Below are positions 7,613 through 18,100 of a stretch of 64,000 bases of DNA, in pieces. Both the position numbers and the translations under genes were made by a program. Position 1 is the stretch's first letter. Each line of letters starts with the position of its first letter. The stretch lies in the NCBI GenBank assembly GCA_903923925.1, contig CAIXZF010000072.1:1-64000 (forward strand). Reading direction: 5' to 3'. The stretch comes from an uncultured Bacteroidales bacterium. GTDB taxonomy: Bacteria > Bacteroidota > Bacteroidia > Bacteroidales > CAIXZF01. The notes beneath the pieces were generated by a model that was not told the origin of the DNA, did no database searches, and saw only the letters and a program-made list of their open reading frames with translations.

Positions 7613-9052
7613 TTATTTCTTAAATAATTCATTAATTATTCTAGTTACTTCTTTTTCAACATTTTCTGTTGAATCTTGTGTAAGTGAAATTGTTTTATTT
7701 TTGAAGTATTTCTGCAAGTTATCTTTAATAATTTTTGTAATTGGATCTTCATTTGTAAGTTGCAATGCTGGGTCTAATCTCAATATGGAGAGCTCTCTTG
7801 ATAATCTCTTAAATGAATCATTTTCATTTGGAGTAAGTTTAGACTCCTTTGATTTATTAAAAAGGTATCTGTATTCCTCATTCCATTTCAAAAATTGATG
7901 ATCCATCGTACTACTTAGCCCAAAAATTTTCGTTAAAATTTCATCGGCTCCTAATCCAATAATGTCTTCATCTGGATTTGTTGAAATTCTTTTTCCTTCG
8001 TTATCATAGGATAAGATATGTACTTGCTCTTTTTTTAATCCATTTAGTAATAATGGAGAATGGGTTGTAACTATAAATTGTACATTCTTGAATGTTTCTT
8101 GCAATCTAAGTAATGTGTCATTTTGCATAGTTGGGTGTAAGTGAATTCCAAACTCATCAATTAATACAACACCATGTATTTTTTCTAACACTTCTTTACC
8201 CAGGTATTTATTTAAAATAAAAGCTCTTGTCGCCAATTCTCCTGCTAATAGTATAAGATATCTATAACCATCGCTTAACATATTAAATGGTCTAATTTCT
8301 CCATTTGATAATTTGACCACAAGTTGTTTGATATCATTAGACCATTCGATTTCTCTTATGTCAGGGAGAACTGATTTTACAGCTTTCTTGAAAACGTACA
8401 TTGCGTTTTCTGGCAGGTCTTTATAAGTTTCTGCTAGAATTGGCTTACGGTCAACTTCTAAAATTAGATTATCAATTCTAGCAATCCAATTAAACAGATA
8501 TTTTTTAATTGATTTGTCCTCAAAACAACCTTTGTAGCCATCGATGCTTTTACCATTTACATCCCATTTAACTGTATTGGATGACTCAACATGAATGTAT
8601 TCTGTTCCTATAAAACCTAGTAAAGGTTGAATAGCCTTCCCTTCACTAACTAATTTGTTAATTCTTTTACTTTCCTTCCTTGGATCAATGCCTTGAACTA
8701 TTTCAACTTTGGTCCTTTCACCGTAAGGTTTTGATTTATATTTCTTCCAAGTTGTTTGTACTTCTTTTCCCTTTGAATCAATTATTAAAGCTGTTGACTG
8801 GATAGAAACTTCAGGAGAAATATCAGCTATAGGATTAGTACCAATAATTCTGTGATCTTGAATTTGTAATTGCCATTCAGATTTAAGTCCACTTGTATAA
8901 GTATTTGCAGCAATTCTTAGCGCTGACATTAACGCTGATTTCCCAAGCATATTCTCAGCAATGATAATATGGGTGTTAAAATTAGAGTCAAAGGAAATGC
9001 TAAATGCCTCAAAACATCTAAAGTCCTGTAATACAAGATTTAAGATTCTCAT
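7613..9052 (-). CDS. PtuA-like AAA ATPase of a Septu-type system
   Basis: A 479-residue OLD/RecF-like ATPase (AAA_21-type). The N-terminus MRILNLVLQDFRCFEAFSIS is the usual beta-strand/FRCF opening. The Walker A is A32-ENMLGKS39, with Ala in place of the first Gly. The C-terminal half has a signature-like SDGYRYLILLAGEL, Walker B GVVLIDEFGIHLHP, and the H-switch VTTHSPLLL. It forms a two-gene unit with the HNH gene downstream. Together they fit Septu (PtuAB) or the equivalent effector pair of some retrons, but no reverse transcriptase is present here. A copy of the repeated 3' end (9247-9491) lies about 195 bases upstream and another lies after the pair. Confidence 0.75.
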   Translation of the reverse strand: MRILNLVLQDFRCFEAFSISFDSNFNTHIIIAENMLGKSALMSALRIAANTYTSGLKSEWQLQIQDHRIIGTNPIADISPEVSIQSTALIIDSKGKEVQTTWKKYKSKPYGERTKVEIVQGIDPRKESKRINKLVSEGKAIQPLLGFIGTEYIHVESSNTVKWDVNGKSIDGYKGCFEDKSIKKYLFNWIARIDNLILEVDRKPILAETYKDLPENAMYVFKKAVKSVLPDIREIEWSNDIKQLVVKLSNGEIRPFNMLSDGYRYLILLAGELATRAFILNKYLGKEVLEKIHGVVLIDEFGIHLHPTMQNDTLLRLQETFKNVQFIVTTHSPLLLNGLKKEQVHILSYDNEGKRISTNPDEDIIGLGADEILTKIFGLSSTMDHQFLKWNEEYRYLFNKSKESKLTPNENDSFKRLSRELSILRLDPALQLTNEDPITKIIKDNLQKYFKNKTISLTQDSTENVEKEVTRIINELFKK

Positions 9053-9246
9053 GTTGTTTGTATTTATAGATTTTCAAACATTACAAATGTTAATACATTT
9101 TTATGGAATGGTTTGATTTTCAAGTTTGCCCATACATTCGTGCGTATACGCCTTCGTCCTATTTTTTAATATACACGAAGGTAGTTATTTCAGCTTTATC
9201 AGTGCCCAATATATATTCTAGAAATCAAATCCTCCCCAAATCAAAT

Positions 9247-9491
9247 CAAATATAAAAAACCTTTTGATTAAACCTATTACCATAAGTAACGATTATTTCA
9301 AAATTTGGCATTAAAAAACCCCTTTTTCAGGGGTTCTTTTCGGGAGGGGTGTTATCTGGCTGTTGTGGCCATGGAGATGATCTCTGTTTTCTGGTCGGTG
9401 GCGATTCTTTCGGCAAGGGATTTAGCTTTTACATAGTACCAAACTTTGTAGGCATATTTGGATTCGGCATCAAGATCGGTTCCGAGGGAAA
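9247..9491 (-). repeat. Repeated gene 3' end plus terminator, copy C
   Basis: Third copy of the element. The minus-strand tail runs from SLGTDLDAESKYAYKVWYY to SMATTAR and is followed by the same terminator hairpin and downstream block. It is cut shorter than copies A and B: similarity stops at GAGGGAAA (9491) instead of continuing eight bases further. It marks the upstream edge of the array. The next gene (9627) is on the other strand. No intact parent gene is seen beyond it. Confidence 0.85.
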
Positions 9492-9626
9492 TAATTATTT
9501 AATTGAGTCCGATTTGATGGTTGAGTTGCATCTATAATGTTGTACAACTTCTTTTCGTGGCTGATGCCGTGGTTGAAGCTTTTTATTTTCACCACTTAAG
9601 GCACTTAAGAATTAATATCTAACATT

Positions 9627-10034
9627 ATGACAAAGAGGCAATTAAATGAAATAGTCTATGCTATTATTGGTGCAGCTATTGAGGTTCATAAGGAACTGGA
9701 GCCTGGTTTATTGGAAAGCATTTATGAGAAATGTATTGTTCATGTACTCAGGCAAAAAGGTTTGATGGTTGCATCCCAGCAAAAGGTTCCAGTAATGTTT
9801 CAGGGTATTGAACTTGATTGTGATTTGAGATTCGACCTATTAGTTGAGAACGAAATAATTGTAGAGATAAAAGCAATTGATAATATATTGCCAGTTCATC
9901 AAGCGCAATTGTTGACGTATTTGAAATTGCTGGATAAGGCAAAAGGGATTCTTATAAATTTTAATTGCACCAATATATATAAAGAAGGTCAAAAAACAAT
10001 GGCAACAGCTAAATTCGCTGCTCTAAAAGATTAA
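9627..10034 (+). CDS. GxxExxY protein, PD-(D/E)XK nuclease-like
   Basis: A 135-residue protein of the GxxExxY family (PDDEXK_3 fold). The naming motif is G27-LLE30-SIY33. The nuclease-like core is seen in D70 of LRFDLL, E80-I-K82 and the following HQAQLLTYL. Length is normal. The family is widespread in Bacteroidota and often sits near sugar or mobile genes; its role is unsettled. It stands alone on the plus strand, convergent with the Fic gene 47 bases away. All the residues expected for a PD-(D/E)XK active site appear present, but nuclease activity is inference. Confidence 0.85.
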   Translation: MTKRQLNEIVYAIIGAAIEVHKELEPGLLESIYEKCIVHVLRQKGLMVASQQKVPVMFQGIELDCDLRFDLLVENEIIVEIKAIDNILPVHQAQLLTYLKLLDKAKGILINFNCTNIYKEGQKTMATAKFAALKD

Positions 10035-10081
10035 CCCTAAGTGCCTCAAATGGTAAAGAAAATTTACTGAAAAGGAAAAGT

Positions 10082-11632
10082 TCAGACTAAGGACGCTACA
10101 GGTGTTCCGTTCAATCCTGCTTGTGTCAGAAAGGCCAGAAATGTTGCAAAAGGTTTAATTTCCTGACGTGTACTCGCTATTTCAAGTGCTTCCATGTAAG
10201 TATTTCGTGATTCTACAGGAACTACAGTCCATGGATATCCACCTGAAGCCAGCATTGCATTCATAAGAAAACGAGCAATGCGACCATTTCCATCCATATA
10301 CGGGTGTATATAAACGAATATGAAATGTCCCAGAACTGCTCTGACTGAGGCTTCTGATTCCCGGATTAACAACTCAAAAAGAGCAGGCATGCAGTCTCTT
10401 ACTGCTTCAACATTTGGTGGAACATGTTTCGACTGACTAATATAAATCTGGTTATTACGGTATCCGGCCAGGTCGGATGGTTTAAAAATACCTGCTGCGA
10501 CACCGGGAGTAAAAAGTGCCCTGTACCAATCTCCGAGGTCATGATCAAAAACCTTACCCGGGTTTTCCTTGTTTAGAATTCGCTGTATACTTTCTCTGAC
10601 GCTTTGAGTGGCTTGCCAGTAACCTCTGGCTGCCATCGCATTAAGATGAGTAAGATCTTCTTTGTTTTTTTTAACATCCCAGGCACCACTCCTGACCCGC
10701 TCTATAAGTTCGGGTGTGACATTATACTTTTCAATTGATAATGAATGATAAGCATCCATCACATAAAGAGACTCAATGCTTTTCAGGTATTTTTCGTGAT
10801 CACCGGGCAAGCCTGGTGCTTGAGGAAACACATCAATAACAACCTCGCGCATCTCGTGCCACATCAAACTTATTCTGTTGACGTATGGAGAAACTGCTTT
10901 TGTATAAAACAAGGGCGGAGATTGTCCTTCAAACGGATTGATTTCCCGCACATTATAGCCTGCAGCCTGCATTGTTTTAATAATATCATCGGCAATTTTA
11001 CCTTTTCCGATATCGCGGAAAGCACCTGAGAGTCTTCCGGCAATAACGCTATTACCACCATCAAGTAATAATTTCAGGACTTCAGAAGAATCCCTTATCA
11101 TTGCCAATGCTGTCCGCATATCTGTTGAGCTATTGGTATACATCAAGGGTGTACAATGGAGCAAGACTGAGGGCAGGGTAAGCAACCGGATGCCATTGAT
11201 TTTAGTGATTTCAGCAGATTTTGGCAGTGGAGATTTTATGGTGAACAGTGAAGTATTAAAGGGCAATTGCGTTTTGCCATTGGGTCCATCCAAAGAACGA
11301 ATCAGCAACTGATTCGGGACGGTCCAGTTTCCTGAATGAATCTGAAGGGACTGGTCAGCTGATAAACAATATGAATCAGTAAACCGATTATTTAAATAAT
11401 CAGCACAAAAGGACCAAAAAGAGGTATACCATGAAGTACTTTCTCCGCTTTGTTCATCAGAGGGAATAGCAATGTACCAACCTTTCACCACTTCTTTCAG
11501 GAAACCATGCTTCAGGAGTCTTTCCCTGTGAACCCGGTTTATGTTGGCAGATTTAATACCAATAACTCCCTGAACCTGAATATTTCTAAGTACTTCCAAT
11601 GAGGCAGCCAACTTTTCACCTGGTGTTGCCAT
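10082..11632 (-). CDS. Fic-domain AMP transferase with AbiEi-like N-terminus
   Basis: A 516-residue protein. The C-terminal half has the canonical Fic motif at about residues 443-454 (HPYMDGNGRIAR), with the catalytic His and the GNGR anion-binding loop intact, so nucleotide transfer (usually AMP) to a target hydroxyl is expected. A SLSIEK sequence earlier in the Fic region fits the inhibitory-helix pattern [S/T]xxxE[G/N] except for Lys at the end. The N-terminal ~90 residues (RLLKHGFLKEVVKGWYIAI) look like the winged helix of AbiEi antitoxins, suggesting DNA binding and self-repression. Three 24-bp repeats lie just upstream. No separate antitoxin gene is visible, so a single-protein toxin/antitoxin is possible. 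Confidence 0.85.
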   Translation of the reverse strand: MATPGEKLAASLEVLRNIQVQGVIGIKSANINRVHRERLLKHGFLKEVVKGWYIAIPSDEQSGESTSWYTSFWSFCADYLNNRFTDSYCLSADQSLQIHSGNWTVPNQLLIRSLDGPNGKTQLPFNTSLFTIKSPLPKSAEITKINGIRLLTLPSVLLHCTPLMYTNSSTDMRTALAMIRDSSEVLKLLLDGGNSVIAGRLSGAFRDIGKGKIADDIIKTMQAAGYNVREINPFEGQSPPLFYTKAVSPYVNRISLMWHEMREVVIDVFPQAPGLPGDHEKYLKSIESLYVMDAYHSLSIEKYNVTPELIERVRSGAWDVKKNKEDLTHLNAMAARGYWQATQSVRESIQRILNKENPGKVFDHDLGDWYRALFTPGVAAGIFKPSDLAGYRNNQIYISQSKHVPPNVEAVRDCMPALFELLIRESEASVRAVLGHFIFVYIHPYMDGNGRIARFLMNAMLASGGYPWTVVPVESRNTYMEALEIASTRQEIKPFATFLAFLTQAGLNGTPVASLV

Positions 11633-11664
11633 AGTATGAATTCGCGTTGAAGGTTAGCATTAAA

Positions 11665-11736
11665 ACTCTATTATCGTGTAATACGAATATTCTATTATTG
11701 TGTTGCACAAAAACTCTATTATTATGCAATATTAGC
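11665..11736. promoter_or_regulatory. Three 24-bp direct repeats upstream of the Fic gene
   Basis: Near-copies begin at 11665, 11689 and 11713, each opening with (A/T)CTCTATTAT or TTCTATTATT and containing a GTGTAATAC/GTGTTGCAC/ATGCAATAT core with partial inner symmetry. The exact 24-base spacing and the position 33-104 bases before the Fic start fit a set of operator sites. The Fic protein's own AbiEi-like winged helix is the natural candidate binder. This pairing is inferred. Confidence 0.6.
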
Positions 11737-11812
11737 ATAAAATGAGTAAGGTAAAACACTCGCATAATAATTCAGCCCAAATTATTTGTTCTCATGATCG
11801 ACTTACGAGTAT

Positions 11813-11844
11813 AAAAAAAGCCCGGCAGGATCTTCCTGCCGGGC
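11813..11844 (-). terminator. Rho-independent terminator, minus strand
   Basis: A perfect 11-bp inverted repeat (11820-11830 with 11834-11844, GCCCGGCAGGA and its complement, loop TCT). On the minus strand it is followed by seven T (11813-11819). It would end a transcript coming from higher coordinates, yet the only complete gene there is on the plus strand. It therefore probably belonged to the gene whose remnant is at 11868-11986. Confidence 0.8.
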
Positions 11845-11867
11845 CTTCTTGGTCACATGAACTCCGT

Positions 11868-11986
11868 TCAAGCCAACTCCTGAATAGCCTTCTGCAACGG
11901 ACCAGTAGCTCGAAGCATTTGGAAGTTACCCAGACCACCCATGAAGTGTTATCCTTCAGAACTTTTGCCCAGGAGGTGATGTAAGC
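11868..11986 (-). pseudogene. Possible 3' remnant of an ArdC-like antirestriction/zincin gene
   Basis: On the minus strand, AYITSWAKVLKDN (from 11986) followed after a frameshift by MLRATGPLQKAIQELA and a stop (11868-11870) resembles the C-terminal AAYI.SWLK.LK.D......A...AQKA..YI pattern of ArdC-type proteins from conjugative elements. The match is short and needs a frameshift, so it is tentative. It would explain the orphan terminator immediately downstream. If right, it is a trace of a mobile element at the island's right edge. Confidence 0.3.
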
Positions 11987-12191
11987 TGAAGTAAATGCGA
12001 GATCGTAATTTCGTGATTGTCTGCTGTAGATGTCTGTTTATTAAGGATTAGCCAGCCTATGCCTTATAGAAACTGCTCTGATTATTAATCCTTCTCTGTC
12101 CAAAGCTTAATTTAATGTTAAATTATTCTATTCTTCATATTCGGGTAATGCAGGACTTCTATACTTGCAAAAAAATTAATTATTATTCATT

Positions 12192-15100
12192 ATGACAAGA
12201 CGATCGCTACTATTAGGTATTATTATTATGGTAATGTCAGTTAACCATAGTTTCACACAAACTTTGGTTCACTATTGGAATTTTAACAATTCTGCAACTA
12301 TCACCGACCTTTTATCACCAGGTGTTTCTATGGTTTCCGGTGCTGGTATTTCTCATAATGCAGGAGGTATCAGCGCTATACAAACTACCAGCAATACCGG
12401 GCAGGGATTTGATATTACAAATCCAAATGCAAGGAATGCAGATGTTGCCGGAACACATTTAAGGTTTAATGATCCAATCGGAGGGGGGTTGGTTTTCTCT
12501 CTTCCCACAAATGGGTTTAACGCCATCGTTGTAAAATATGCCACCAGAAGATCCGGTTCAGGAGCCGGTACACAATTGGTGTCGTATAGTATTGATGGTT
12601 TGAACTTTATCGATTTTACTACAATTGAACCAGTTAATGGGAACCCAACGCTTCAGACACTCGACTTTTCAGGAATTCCTGAAGTTAATGACAACCCTTA
12701 TTTTTGTGTACGATTTCTTTTTGAACAAGGTAGTGGTGGAACAGTAGGCAACAACCGTTTCGATAATTTTACACTTGAAGGTAGTGTGGGATCAAATGAT
12801 CTTATCCCACCGACGGTTACGATTCTTCCATCACAGAATTCAATAAATCAGTCTGTTACTGTTCTTCCTTCTATGGTTTTCAATGAAGAAATTCGCTTGA
12901 TTGACAATTCCGCAATTACTGATGCCAATGTTGATGATCTTATTGAATTCAGACTTCAGAATGAATCTGGTCCACTGGTAACTTTTGATGCAACATTTTC
13001 GGGAATGGAAATAACGATCGTACCTGCTACTCCATTATTAAGCAATCAACAATATTATCTTGCAATGAAACCAGACGTGGTTGAAGATCTGAATGATAAT
13101 GCCATAACCTTAACCAATTCAACGTCATTCACAACAGTAGCTGTTCAGACAGTACTTCAGCCAGGAGACCTGCTTCCTGTTGCCTATCGGATGAATGCAA
13201 CAGCTACTGAAGATGAAATTGCCTTTTTAAGCCTGGTAGATATTCTTCCAGGGACTTTGATTAATTTTACAGATGCAAAGTATACCAGCAATTCAACACC
13301 TCAATGTGCTGGTGGACTAATTTGGACAGCACCCTCAAGCGGTATTTCTGCCGGAACAGTAATCAGTATTCAGACGAATGCGGCTGTTGCATCAATTGGC
13401 ACACTAAGCGGTAGTGGTTTTGGTTTAAGTTCAGGTGGTGACCAGGTTCTTGTATATCAGGGAAGTGCGAATTCTCCTGCTTATGTTACTGCTTTAAGTT
13501 CAAATGCCTGGGTAGCTCTAAATACCAGTTGCAGTGGAAGTTTGTCGCAGATTCCTGGGGGTTTGACTGATGGTATTTCATCTGTTAATTTGAGTACTGC
13601 CCCAGCTAGTGTTTCAGGAAATACGGTGAATGCATATTATAATGGCCTGATGACAGGAACAAATTTGCAATTAAAGGCATCGATTCTTGATCCTGCAAAC
13701 TGGATCGGAATTGGAGGAGCAACGGCTCCGCAAACCTGGCCAACATGGGCTTTCCCCGGACCGCCAAGTGTTCTAAGCACAACTGTACTGAATGCACATA
13801 CACTTAGGGTAGTTTTTAATGGTAACATGGATCCTGTTTCCTCTGCTGACATCACAAAATATACTGGTATTGCAGGTTTGACAAGTATAAGTTTAAGCAA
13901 CAACGGATTAGGATCTGACACAGCTTTGTTAATTTTCAGCACTTCATTTTCTTCAGGTACCAATTATTCACTTCAAATATCCGGTGTTAAAGATTTCGAG
14001 AACCGGATAATGCAGGGTGTTTATACCTATAATTTTACATACAGCACAAGCATTGCCTGGAACAAAAAATATTATACTGTCGGTGAAGGAATCGGGACAC
14101 TCCAATTAAGACTGGACATGGCATTCCCTTCCACTGCAAATGTTGATGTTGTTGTAAAATCAAGTCCATTCAGTACAGCATCTGCTGACGATTATACTTT
14201 TACCACACAAACAGTATCAATTGCAGATACAAGTTCGACTATACTATACCTCACTATTCCAATTACGGATGATAATGTTTCAGAAGATGATGAATACCTG
14301 GTTCTGAGTCTTGAAAATCTGAATGGTATAAGTCTTACTGGCAGCAAATACGTAACAATATATATAAAAGACAATGACAGACTGGCTCCAGCCCCAGATC
14401 ATGAATTAGAACTCAACTACATAAGCAGTTTTGATCCGTCTCCGTTAACAGGGAGCACAACAGAAATTGTTGCTTATGATCCTGGATCAAAGCGTTTGTT
14501 TATGACAAGTGCTATCCAGAACAGGTTTGATATTGCTGACTTTACGAATCCTGCGGCAATTAGCCTCGTTACTTCTGTAGATATGGCTCCTTATGGTGGT
14601 ATCACCAGCGTTGCAGTTAGAAATGGGATTGTAGCTGTAGCTTCGCCAAATGCCGATGAGTTATTGAATGGTTCTGTTGTATTTTTTAATACGGATGGAG
14701 TATTCCAGAAACAACTGACTGTTGGAGCTCTTCCGGATATGATAACATTTTCTCCTGATGGATCAAAGATTATGACTGCGAATGAAGGTCAGCCTAATGA
14801 TGCATATACAGTAGATCCTGAAGGTTCTGTAAGTATCATTGATATTTCAGGTGGTTTATCAGGACTTTCCCAGTTGAATGTAACGACGTTGTTATTTACT
14901 GATTTTAATGCACAGGAAACAACACTTATTAATTCCGGAGTTAGAAAATTAAAACAAAGCAGCACACTATCTCAGGATCTGGAACCAGAATATATAAGTA
15001 TTTCAGCAAACAGTCAAAAAGCATGGGTAACACTTCAGGAAAATAATGCTATTGCAGAAATTAACCTCCTGAATAACACGATTTCCTCTGTTTGGGCTTT

Positions 15101-18100
15101 AGGAACAAAAGATTTCAGCTTAACCGGTAATGGTTTTGATGCCTCAGATAAAAGTGGCACAGTCCTGCTATCAAATTTTAATATAAAATCATTTCTTATC
15201 CCTGATGGTGTTGGAACATACAACTGTAATGGAGTTAATTATATTATCACTGCAAATGAAGGTGATGAAAAGGAATATTCTGGATTAAATGAACGTACTA
15301 CAGTAGGTGCTTCATCCACGATTCTGGATCCACTGATTTACCCGAATGCTGCTGTTCTGAAAGAGGAGCATATGCTTGGCCGTTTAAGAATGACCAACAG
15401 GAATGGAGATACTGACGATGATGGCGATTATGATCAGATTTATGTTGTCGGAAGTCGCTCTTTCAGTATTTTCAATGCAGACAGCAAATCACGGGTATTC
15501 GACAGTGGAAATGATTTTGAATCGTTTACATCAACAGACCCTTCTATTTCTTCAATCTTTAATTCTGATAACGCTGACAATTCTTTCAAAGCCAGAAGTC
15601 GTGCCAAAGGCCCGGAGCCAGAGGGAATGCTTGTAAAGGAAATTAACGGTAAAACCTATGCTTTTATCGGTCTGGAGAGAATTGGTGGTGTTATGGTCTA
15701 TAATATAACCGATCCACAACATCCTGTATTTGTTGATTACAGCAATAGCCGAAGTCTGACAACCTACAGCGGAGATCATGGTCCTGAGGGTATTGAGTTA
15801 ATTGATGCTGCTACAAGTCCTGACGGAAGAAACTATCTTGTTGTGGCCAATGAGATTAGTGGTACGCTTAGCATATACCAGATTGGTATTCAGGGAGAAA
15901 CCGGGCCAAGCACAGCACAATCACCCTTTATTAAACCAGTAGGATCAGGACGTGAATTTACCTCAATACTTACCGTTCCTGAAACAGTAAACAATTATAA
16001 AATGTGTGGTATTCCTGATGGAATGGGAGCCTTTGACAATGGCGATACTACTTTCACCTTAGTTTTGAATCATGAGATTGGCAATACTCTGGGTGTTGCC
16101 CGTGCGCATGGATCAATCGGAGCTTTTGTTTCAAAATGGATTATTAAGAAATCAGATCTTTCAGTAGTAAGCGGAAGTGATTTGATTCACAATGTAAACC
16201 TTTGGAATGGGACAAGCTATACAACTTATAATTCAGCAAATCCTTCTTCGCTGGCAGCATTTGGCAGGTTCTGTGCTGCTGATCTTCCATTAGTATCAGC
16301 CTTCTATAACAGTGCAAGTGGCCTTGGGACTCAGGAGCGAATCTTCATGAATGGTGAAGAAACTGGCAATGAGGGAAGAGCTTTTGCTCACATTATCACA
16401 GGTTCAAACGCAGGTACAACCTACGAACTACCTTGCCTGGGAAAATTCTCCTGGGAGAATTCAGTAGCAAGTCCTGCCTCAGGAGTAAAAACAGTTGTAG
16501 CAGGAACAGATGATGTTACAGGAGGACAGGTTTATTTTTATGTAGGAAACAAAACCAATACTGGAACAGAAATTGAAAAAGCTGGTTTAAGTGGCGGAAA
16601 GCTATATGGAGTTAAGGTATCAGGTCTTTCATCAGAAGTAAATGCAAGCATTCCATCACAGGAAACAGCATTTAGTCTTGTTGATTTGGGTTATGTTCAG
16701 AATATGACAGGTGCAGCTCTTCAAACAGCCTCGAATACAGCAGGAGTAACAGCATTTTTAAGACCTGAAGATGGCTCATGGGATCCAAGCAGTACCAATG
16801 ATTTCTATTTTAATACCACAAATACATTCAACGATCCGAGTCGTCTCTGGAGATTGCATTTTACGAATGTGGCAAATCCTGAACTAGGAGGAACCATTAC
16901 AGCAGTTCTTGATGGAACTGAGGGTCAGAAAATGCTTGACAACATTACAATCGACAACTACGGACATATTTTATTGCAGGAAGATCCGGGCAATCAGGAA
17001 CATATAGCTAAAATCTGGCAGTATACCATTGCAACGGATGATTTAGAACTTGCTGGAGAACATGATCCGGGTCGTTTCAAGAGTGGCGGCGCAAACTTCC
17101 TAACCAAAGATGAAGAATCATCAGGTGTTATTGATGTGCAAAGCATTCTTGGCCCGGGGATGTTCCTGCTCACAAGTCAGGCACATTACGGCATACCAGG
17201 TGAAGCAGTTGAAGGTGGACAAATAATGGCCTTCTTTAATCCGGATACTTATAGCTCATATTTGGAAGCACATAGAATTTCCGGTACTTTAAGTTATGAC
17301 AACATAGTAAATACTAAAATGAATAATTCCATTGTCAAATTGAAGCAGGCAGGAGTTATTCTTCAAGAAACAAGCACTGATGCTCTTGGGCATTTTAGTT
17401 TTTCTATTGTCCCTGAAGGTAACTACTCCCTGGAAGCTTCAACTGGAAAGGCCTGGGGCGGAATCAATTCTACAGATGCCCAGATAATACTGAAGCAATT
17501 TACAGGGGCTATACATCTAAGCAATTTTAAACTAAGAGGTGGTGAAGTAAATGGGAATAACTATGTAAATTCGTCAGATGCATTATCTGTTGCTAAACGT
17601 TTTGTTAATCTTGTCAATAGCTTCCAAAGCGGTGATTGGTTATTTGAATCTGCTGATATGCTTGTTAATGGGATTAATCCTACAACAATCCAATTGCGTG
17701 CTTTGTGTTATGGTGATGTAGATGGTTCCTACAATCCTGTTTTAAAAACGGAGCCTTCTGTTAACATTTCTGAAAAGGGAATTCAGTTTGTTGAAGAAGA
17801 TCAGGAGTTTTCTATTCCGGTTTCTATTGAAAGTACACAAGAAATTGGTGCGATTTCGCTAATCGTTTCTTTACCTTCATCAGGGATGCAAATTGTTGGC
17901 ATTGATAGCAAAATAGGAGGTACAATCATCTTCAATCAGCAGGGAAATGAATTGCGGATTGCATGGTTTACGGATAAAGCAATTGTAGTAAATGCAGACG
18001 ATATTGTATTTTCGCTTAAAGCCAGAATCAATAATACACACTTTTCTAAAGGAGGTTCATGGGTTGTTGGAAATGAAAGTAGCATAAGTGATGGAAATGC

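Noticed and set aside
7613-9052. Retron reading of the ATPase/HNH pair
   Set aside because: The pair resembles the effector of some retrons, but no reverse transcriptase gene or msr/msd-like repeat is found nearby.
4839-9537. Plus-strand frames across the three repeated 3' ends (4839-5024, 6336-6539, 9349-9537; GDDLCFLVGGDSFG...)
   Set aside because: Similar in all copies, but the substitutions are synonymous in the minus-strand frame, not here, so they are antisense shadows.
11742-11984. 80-residue plus-strand frame
   Set aside because: It runs through a perfect minus-strand terminator hairpin and opposite the possible ArdC remnant; composition and context do not support coding.
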